DNA of 61,792 bases, taken from the NCBI RefSeq assembly GCF_000003815.2, contig NC_049984.1:17680516-17742307 (forward strand), given 5' to 3'. Source of the stretch: Branchiostoma floridae (taxonomy: Eukaryota; Chordata; Leptocardii; Amphioxiformes; Branchiostomatidae). Under the pieces are notes generated by a model. The model saw only the letters and a list, made by a program, of their open reading frames with translations. It was not told where the DNA came from and did no database searches. How positions within the stretch are numbered: position 1 is the stretch's first letter; the number at the start of each line of letters is the position of its first letter. Shown here one piece after another: positions 11,501 to 20,500 of the stretch. The position numbers and the translations under genes were made by a program.

Positions 11501-14500
11501 GAAGAAATTTTGCTCACGAAAGCTGTACACTCAGGTTCTCACTGCCTGCAAAACCTTTTCTGCTATCGGATCTGTATTATGATAGCTGGTATAACTGCCC
11601 TTAGGCATAACACAACAGCCTCTACTTTGGTGTAAAACACACAACCAATTCATAAGGCTTAGCACAGTTTGCTTGGATGCTTTAAAACAAGTGGCCCTGA
11701 CATTACATGCCACCTAACCTGTCCTTCACATTACATGCAGTGAGCTAACCTTAGTCTTTTAGTGAAGATGCTACTCTTACACATGAAGTACCGCTCGGTA
11801 AATGGTGTGGTAAATGGCGACACCATTGATTGAGGTACATGTACCTGCCATCACAAAAGCTAAAAGCATTTTAAGCAAACTATTATAACTCAAGGTTAGC
11901 CCTGTACAAAGCTGTTAAATGCTGTTTAAGTGTATTGGATAGGTTCTTCAGATTCAGTTTCCCGGACTAAAGGTTAAAGATAGTCTCCTTTGTGTACATG
12001 TACTTCTAACAGCCCTGGCTTCTATCTAATGGCCAGGGGGAGAGTGCTGGTTCTGAGTTTTTAACACTGGCAAAGAAAGGTTCTCTAATCCTGCATGGAG
12101 AGCGAGTTTCCACACTACCCAAGGCATAAAAGAACCTTAGCCGATGTTGAAAATCACGAACCAGCGTTCTCCACATAAAACAAGTCCTGTGTATGGGGAA
12201 TAATGTTTTTCATAACTATCAGAATCTATGACCAACACAGCATATCTATAAAGTGTTGTATGTGAATTCATAAAACAACAAATGAATGTAAATTCTTGAA
12301 GTCATACTTGATCTAAGTCAAAGGACAATAGCTGAACATCAAAAAGTGATGAAATATGAACTGGTAAACAAAAGCGCTTTCACTGCAAAATCGTACGATA
12401 ATCAAATCTGCCACCTGTTATGTATCTGCCACCAAATGCAAGGAAAGCATTTCCTAAACAGAAACAGGAACAATCCTGGAATGAAACAAAAGCAACATGC
12501 TGCATTCCATCCAATTTCACTGCCAAATTCCTGGCCACAAACATTCAGTGGCCAGATCATGCCAGCACACCGCCCATGCTGTTGGCACAAGCCATCCATC
12601 TGGCCCATGCCCTTACCAAACTGGCACATGTAGGCAGAGCGACCACTGCAGTCCGATGCCTTCCACACGTATGTGTGCCACGAACGCACCAGGCTCGCAC
12701 ACATGGGCTGGATGGAAGTGTCGTGGCCCCAACCGCTGTCGTGCCACCCGTCATTGGTTCCCTGGTCAACCGCAGTTATTCTGTCCTCCCACTCGACAAA
12801 CTCTAGGCTGCCGTTGAGGTTGTCGACCCCGATCCAGTACTCCCACTGTAGCCAACGGCTGTCAAAATATGCCGTCAGGTGGTCTTTGAAACCCTGGATG
12901 GTGTTCTTGTCTGCCAGTGCCAGCGCCCCTCCCCTGTTGATGCAGGCCTGCTTTGCTTCCTGGTAGGTTTTGAACTCGTTGAACAGAGCGTAGCAGGTGT
13001 CTCCCACTTGGCCATCAGCATCACACATGTCAGCTATGGTAACGTACATCAGGGATGGACAGACATTGACACACATGTACATGTACAGATGACAGACATG
13101 GGGTTGTCTTAAGAGAAACATGGGTGTGTTGAGGACAACATGGGGGTGTCTTAGGCGCAACATGGGAATGTCTTAGGGACAACAAGGGAATTTCTTAATA
13201 CAACATCCAAATGTTTATGGTTATGTATAAGTACAACATGGGGATGTCTTAAGCACAACATAGGGATGTCTAAAGGACAACATGGGGATGTCTTAAGGAC
13301 AGTATGGGGATGTCTTGAGTACAACATGGGATGATGATCAGACATGTCTTAAGTACAACATGAGGGATATCTTGTCTACAATGTGGTAATTGAGAAGGTT
13401 TTATCGACGTACCTAGATCGTTGAGATGACTCGGCATCAGCCCCAGGTAGGTGCTCCCACAGTACCTGTCCCTGTCCTGCTGACTCAGCGTACCGGGGGC
13501 GATCCGGAAGTCCGACCCTTTCCCCTTGGCATAGACGTTCTCCACGGCCACACCTGGCACCTCAAACACCTGTCAGTACCACAGGTAACATCAGGGTACT
13601 GTCACACGTCTCTATATCAACCGCTCAAGTAATGTGAAGAAAATGGTTACAGTAGACAGGTGACCACCATAGATACGATTCTTATAATGCTTGGGTCAGT
13701 GGGGAAACTTATCTAAGAGTAAGAGATTATCAAAATGTGGCTACAAAAGCCAGGTGGTCCTTATGCAGAGGTGGTCACTAGCACAGGCTTGACTATAACA
13801 TTTCAAGAATTACATGACATTGTACATTCCTTGCATAAAACGAAATTCGCTGTTTCCTGCCTGCAGTTCAGACCTGTAATCTCCAGGCAGATTTACCAGT
13901 GGCAAAAGATAGTATCAAAGCTGGTCCAGGTGTATAGCTGGCCAAAGTGGGACCCAGTGGCCAGTTGACTCCCTTTGGCCAGCTGTACTCCTTAGCCAGC
14001 TTTGATACTATAATTTGCCACAGGTAAATCTGCCTGGAGATTACAGACATTGGGGTATTTCACTGCTGAAGTTGTAGCATTGTTGCTGCATTTCAAATTG
14101 AATTCGTGTTACCCTTGACTTTATAATGGGATTATCATGCAAAAAGCATAACTTATAAGTAATAGTATTAACCAAAAAAAACAATAAAACACACAAAATG
14201 CAAAAACATTTATTTTTACCCATGAAATTCATTGAGCGCTCTGTCAAATTGACGGCAGCAAAGACACCAACGTACCGCAGCTTCAGTGAGATACCTGCTT
14301 GACTCTTTACTTACCTTTTTATCAGTGGTGCTGTTGATGTTGCTGTCCTGTGACAGGTAGAAGCCCACCTTGTACCTGCCCTGTGTGAGGGTGACCCCCC
14401 GGGGCAGGGCCTGCACCCAGTAGCGGTAGTCCTGATAGCTGTTCTCATGGACCACTGATGGCAGGTCGGCATCTACAACCTTCACATCCTCATCTGGGGT

Positions 14501-17500
14501 GAACGTAATACAAGAAATAAACGTATGATGGCATCTTTATTGAATACATTGTAGTACATAAAGCAATGCCAATGGACTTAAAATTATTTATTGACTTTAT
14601 CTATTCAGCTATCAGCCAGGGATGCCCAACTAGCCTGTGGTTATTGGAATGGGCTGGCCCTACTGACAAAGGACTTTGGTATGGGTAGGATAATAATTCT
14701 ATAACAATATTCTTTGTAACTATATAACCTTACAATGTCTATAACGTTAATAGTATCTGTGTGAGTTGCCTTTCGATTCGAAAATTTCAAAGTAATTAAC
14801 AACATTGTTAATATATGCTATACAAAATTGCATTACAGCTCAAACTACAAGCATACGGGGGGAGGGGGCTGAAAGGGTAGCCTGGATCACCAGCCAGCCA
14901 AGCCACAGGGCCCAGCCTTTTCCATAAACCCGTCTGGAGCTTGATCACAAGGTAATTCGTGCGATCTCTACCCCTGCGTTTGTTAAGTTGTGATCCGACA
15001 CATTTTGGCACTTTGCCTTCAGATTCTTGGTCTTCGATCGCCACTGGCTAGGCTGTCTTGTTGACTCTGAACGGCGTCCATCCAAATGCATGATCATGAG
15101 TGACTCTTCTTCTAAGATCTTCAACGTGTCTTCGAACACATGCTGACTTCGATACACGCCAACAAGTTTCCTCTGGATCTCCTGAGTTCCCCCAAATATA
15201 TATCAGGATTGTTGCATCCTCACACGCCAGGTAACAGCTCGATGTGACGCCCATTTATCAAGATTTTACGATTCAAAAACGCGTCCGAAATATCACCCCC
15301 AGCAGCTCAAAAGTTTTCACTTTCCCGCGACACCCGCGAACTATGACCCCACGGATCCGGACCCGGATTATATGACGTCAGAAACCCCTGGCCAATCACG
15401 CTTCAAGTCCAACTGTTGTGTAGATTTCTAGCATCAGAACATATTGAAGATTTGGCGAGTCTTTTGTTGTAAAAGGTTGTCTTTCATAACATATCAAAAA
15501 TGACATTTATATAATAATGCTAATGATTTAAAAGATCGCCACTAGATTTCAAACTACATGTGCCTTGGGGTCTGTGGTTATGTAAATCATTAAGTATGAC
15601 GTACTCACTATCCAGAACATATTGAAAATTCGGCGAGTCTTTGTGTTGTAAAAGGTTGAACTGTTTCATAACATATTGAATTTACTAACGACCAAAGAGC
15701 TGCGAAGTACTAAATGATTTTTGAATGGCAGAAGAGATTGCATCTAACGTTATATCATTGATGAAGAGGTAATGACATTTCAAAAATGACATTTATATAA
15801 TAATGCTCATAATTTAAAATATCGACTCTAGATTTCAAACTACATGTGCCTGGGGGTCTGTGGTTATGCATATCATTGAGTATCACTCACTCAATATTGA
15901 AGATTTTGAAGATTTGGCGAGTCTTTGTGTTGTAAAAGGTTGAACTGTTTCATAAGATATTGAATTTACTAACGACAAAAAAGCTGCGATGTACTAAATG
16001 ATTTATGAATGGCAAAAGAGATACAATCTAACGTTATATCAATGATAAAGAGGTAATGACATTTCAATAATGATAGTGTAATCATAGCATAGGGATTGAG
16101 CATAATTGCATTTCTTATCAGGTATAGACTGCCATTTGAGTAGTTAACTGTACACAACAAACGCTGCATTAGTTATTAATGACATATTCCAACTAATAAG
16201 ATTCGATACACTGTTACATGCATAAGGCCACAGTAAGCAGTTATGGATGACATCCTCTACAGACTGCAAAAAAATGAGATAGGGCGAGAAAAAACAATAT
16301 GGCTAAATTTTCAAAATAGACACCATAAACAATGGCAGTGACAAAAGTTGAAGTGACAAAACATGGTAGCACTGACAACAAATCATTCATTCCTGTATTC
16401 AAGAAGTGAACTAGTGTACTAAAAGTGACATAAGTGTGGTACACTGAAATTACTTACCAAGTTGGCAACTACACCCATAGTGGTGCCGCTTTTACAACTA
16501 CGCAACTGGTTTCACTTCTATAGCTACAGTCATGGCTACCTCGCTAATGTCACTTCTACAAGTACAATTATCAGGCTACAACACGACGTACTATCCCATT
16601 TTGGTACTTTTTCGTCATGTTAACCATCTCCGAAGAAGTAGAAAATTCTTGTTTTTTTCTCTGAAATCATGCAAAAATTAATGAGCGCGAGGATGTCATC
16701 CATAAAATATACTTGCTGTGGCCTAATGCCTGAATCCATGGAACGGTATACAGTACATAACAGAAATTATAACGTTATTGATCATTCATAATTGCAGCGA
16801 CGATACGAACTGTTTACTGCAGATATTGAATTTAGACCGGGCATTCATTTTGATTTACATGTACAATGACATACATTGTATCCTTCAAAGGTGACTGAAC
16901 TCTTATATGCACACAGATAGACTCCCCGGACGTTCTATGTGAGCAGGTAACAGTACATATGAGACATCCCATTGGTCCTTAGCGATTTGTAGTGAAACGT
17001 TTTTACGAAGGGTCAGTAAACTCTTACGTTTATATTCCTGAACGATCATGTGCTGTTATGATTCTAATAGAGATTAGACTTAAAGCCTCAAGCACTTTAC
17101 GAGCCAAATTGCTTCAGAATGTCACACGTACTTCACATCAGCTTCATTTTTTTTAGTTTATTGCTTAGCGAGCCGAATGTATACTTCTCAAGTCTAAACC
17201 TGATATCTACCTTCGCCAAGAAGGTTATGTTTTCGGTAGCGTTTGGGGGAGGGGGTGTAGATGACCAGCATAACTCAAGAACGCCTGGATGGATTGTATC
17301 TAATATTCGGTATACGTATGTGGGTAGGTCCTGATGAGACCTGGAAACGATTAGATTCTGGACCCTCTAGTGGCTTGTTACGGTATTGCAGCGGAAATTC
17401 CGGGTTTGAAATTTCGAGTTCTGGACATGCGGCTTTGGCTACGATATTTGAATGCTAGATAGCTCTTGATTTCTAGAAGAAATTGGGCCCCTAGCGGTCT

Positions 17501-20500
17501 TTTGGAACTACATGGGCGGGTTTAGTGCCAGAGTTTGAAAGGGAATTACTCACGAAAGGGCTGACGGTTCTTAATGATTTTTATAGGTATCCTGGATGAA
17601 GACTACAAGAACACAGTAATGAAATAGTCTGTGTAGGCCGCTGGATGTTGGACCGGCCGCTATAAGCACGATTTAATCAGACTATGTAGTAAAATACGAT
17701 GACCCTTTACAACGATAGTAAAGTAAGTAAGGCCATTAAGAACAGTCTAACATACTGTCATGAAAGCCTTTCAGAATGAAAAATGTGGAATGTTATATTA
17801 CGACTCACCGTGGTGCATGTTTTGATGGCATTAGGACTTTTTTCATGGAGCGAGAAATGTCCCTTTGGCATATTTAAAGACCCTCTGTAGTCGTGAAAGT
17901 TCTATTTTGCCAGTGCTTTAGGCATTGGGCCTGACGAAGTAGCAGCAATTCTGCATATTAGTTATGGAAATATCATTTGCTGTGGAGCTAGCTAGCACGG
18001 ATGTTATGTTCGCTATATAGTGCTAATCAATGACCTTTTCTTTCATGCACTCAATTAGCCAGAATAGGCCTCAAAGTACTCTTTTGCCACAAGGACATAA
18101 CTCCTAGTGCTGCCTTGAAATGTGATTGTCTTGAGCTATTATGACTGCGCTTTTTAAGTGTCACCAAGGACCATATAGTGCCCTTGGTGCAATCGATTTA
18201 ACGATCATGAGGCCTTTATTGTATATTTTATACACTTTCTTGTATGGTGACCTTTGAAGTAACTTAGCGCAAAGTTACTTCGTGATGCATTATGCCATAT
18301 CTATAATACCCATGTCACCCTGTGCAGACGACGTGTCTGCGAGCTCTAAATGACATTTTCGGCAGTATTACGTCCGGTGTTTTCTCGATCCGCGCACGGT
18401 TGTATGGATCGGCAGTGATTTTAAGGAGTCGGACGATGCTCGCTATGCACCGGGACCTTTTCTCAACATCGGCGTATGATAGTACGATATTGAATAAAAA
18501 AAAACACAAAACGGACCTAAAACAACTCAACAGCATGCCTTATGCATATTTACTGGCATAACTTTAATTATTCGCCCATCAAAAAAGCCCGGCTGGGCCC
18601 CGGGTAAGAAATGTGACCTAGTCGACATTTGCTTGAAGTACGGCCGAAGCTAGACACCAAAATGCAATGTGACAGGGATAGGTCTTTTGTCGTGAAGTTT
18701 CTAACCGTATAAACTTTCTGGCGTGCATCAGAGAAAAGTTGCTATTTCAAACACTTACCACAGGCTGGAATGTCACATTGCTCCCATCTCTTGCTGGCAT
18801 CCGTGGTGTAGCACCAAACCGTGTGGTGCCCGCTCGGGTTCCGGCAGTAGTTCTCTTCCAGCCCGGATGATGGGTAGTTAGCGGGTGTCTTGTCGTGTGC
18901 GTGTGGTGTCTGACTGTCCCAGCGCTGACACGTCTTGCCAGTTTCGGTCACAGCGACTGTACCTCGGTAGGTCGCCCCATCTCCCGCCTTGCAATCTACT
19001 GTTTGATGAAGATAGGTATTAATAGCAAATGTCAGTAAGAATCTGTATCTAATCCTTACAGATATTTCTTTTGATAAACGCTATTCTAAACTTCAAGTGG
19101 AACTTTGAGTCTTGCCACTTGCGTTCCAAGAGACTGTACCTGACGGTAGGACGCCCCATCTCCGGCCTTGTAATTTACTGTTTGATGAAGATGGGTATCA
19201 AGAGCAAATGTCAGTAAGGATCTGTATCTAATCCTTGCAGATATTTTTGATAAACGCTATAATTCTAAATTTCAAGTGGAACTTTGGGACTTGCCACTTG
19301 CGTTCAAAAAGACTGTTCCTCGGTAGGACGCCCCATCTCCTGCCATGCAATTAACTGATTGATGAAATTAAGAACAAATGTCAGTAAGGATCTGTATCTA
19401 ATATTAATATTACAGATATTTCTTTTGATAAACGCTATTCTAAATGTCAAGTGGAACTTGACAGTGTTGGGGATGGGGGAAAGGCGTAACATGGAATGAT
19501 GTTGTCTTGAATTTCAAGGGGGCATAACTATGATCGGGATTGGGGAAAGAGTTTGGCAGACACAAGGTGCGGTAGCGATCTCCTTAATAGCTTTAACACA
19601 GGGTTGTCGTTATCCATGTGTTACCGCAACTCAACACCTCTGTGTACATCTTTCGTTCAATGCAATATTGCAGGAAATCCCAGTACGCTATTGTTGCGAT
19701 ATCGCATAAGTCCCGATTACAACATTGCACACTGTTAAGCTTGTTGAAGGCACGCGTTTTAACGATATATAATGATAAAGGTAAAACATGGGACTTACTT
19801 CCACTGGCCACTCCAATAGCAGCGAACAGCACTCCCCAGACGGCAAAATATTGCCATCTGAAAAAACAGATAGACTTAAAACAGTTGAACGCTGTACATA
19901 TACATGGAAAAAACGTTAGATTTGAAACTAAAAACAACACTTTTATCTAGTTACGCCACTTAGGCTTAGGTCCCAATTGGAAAAGGGGGCCCTGCCGGGC
20001 AGTTCACATGCTGTATTTTTTTCTTCCTACGTGGCCCCTTGGGACTCCCGGGGTATTATGGGCCCGGCCGAGTCCCGGGTTCAATTTATATGAAACTCGG
20101 AACCCGGTAACAAATAGACACCGTGACCTACCCGTGGGGAACTCTGGCTGGAGCTCGAGGCAGCCCGCTTCCCGTATCCGGCAGTCCACCGGGACATATT
20201 TGAGGTTTAGGAGCCCGGTCGGGGTTACATCCCTGACGGGCACCGGTGCAAGTGGGACTTAAGCCTTACGTTGATAAATTCATGTCTGTCATTTATCAGT
20301 GTTGTCTTTCTTTGGTTTGGTGATGCACCTGAGTAGCGTTTGTTTCGTTACTTATTGATCGGCATAAAGTGTACATCAAGCATGATGTACACATAGTTTA
20401 CAGAGAGCAAAACTGGTAAATTTGAACATTCAAGTAAGATTTGCGCAAAATCACATTCAAGATACGCCTGGTTAATATTCATTGTCCATTGGGCATAATG

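Noticed and set aside
12402-12616. Extension of the lectin exon into the following intron
   Set aside because: The frame stays open, but the lectin domain ends at MCQF just before a good donor, and the phase-1 join to the next exon is clean.
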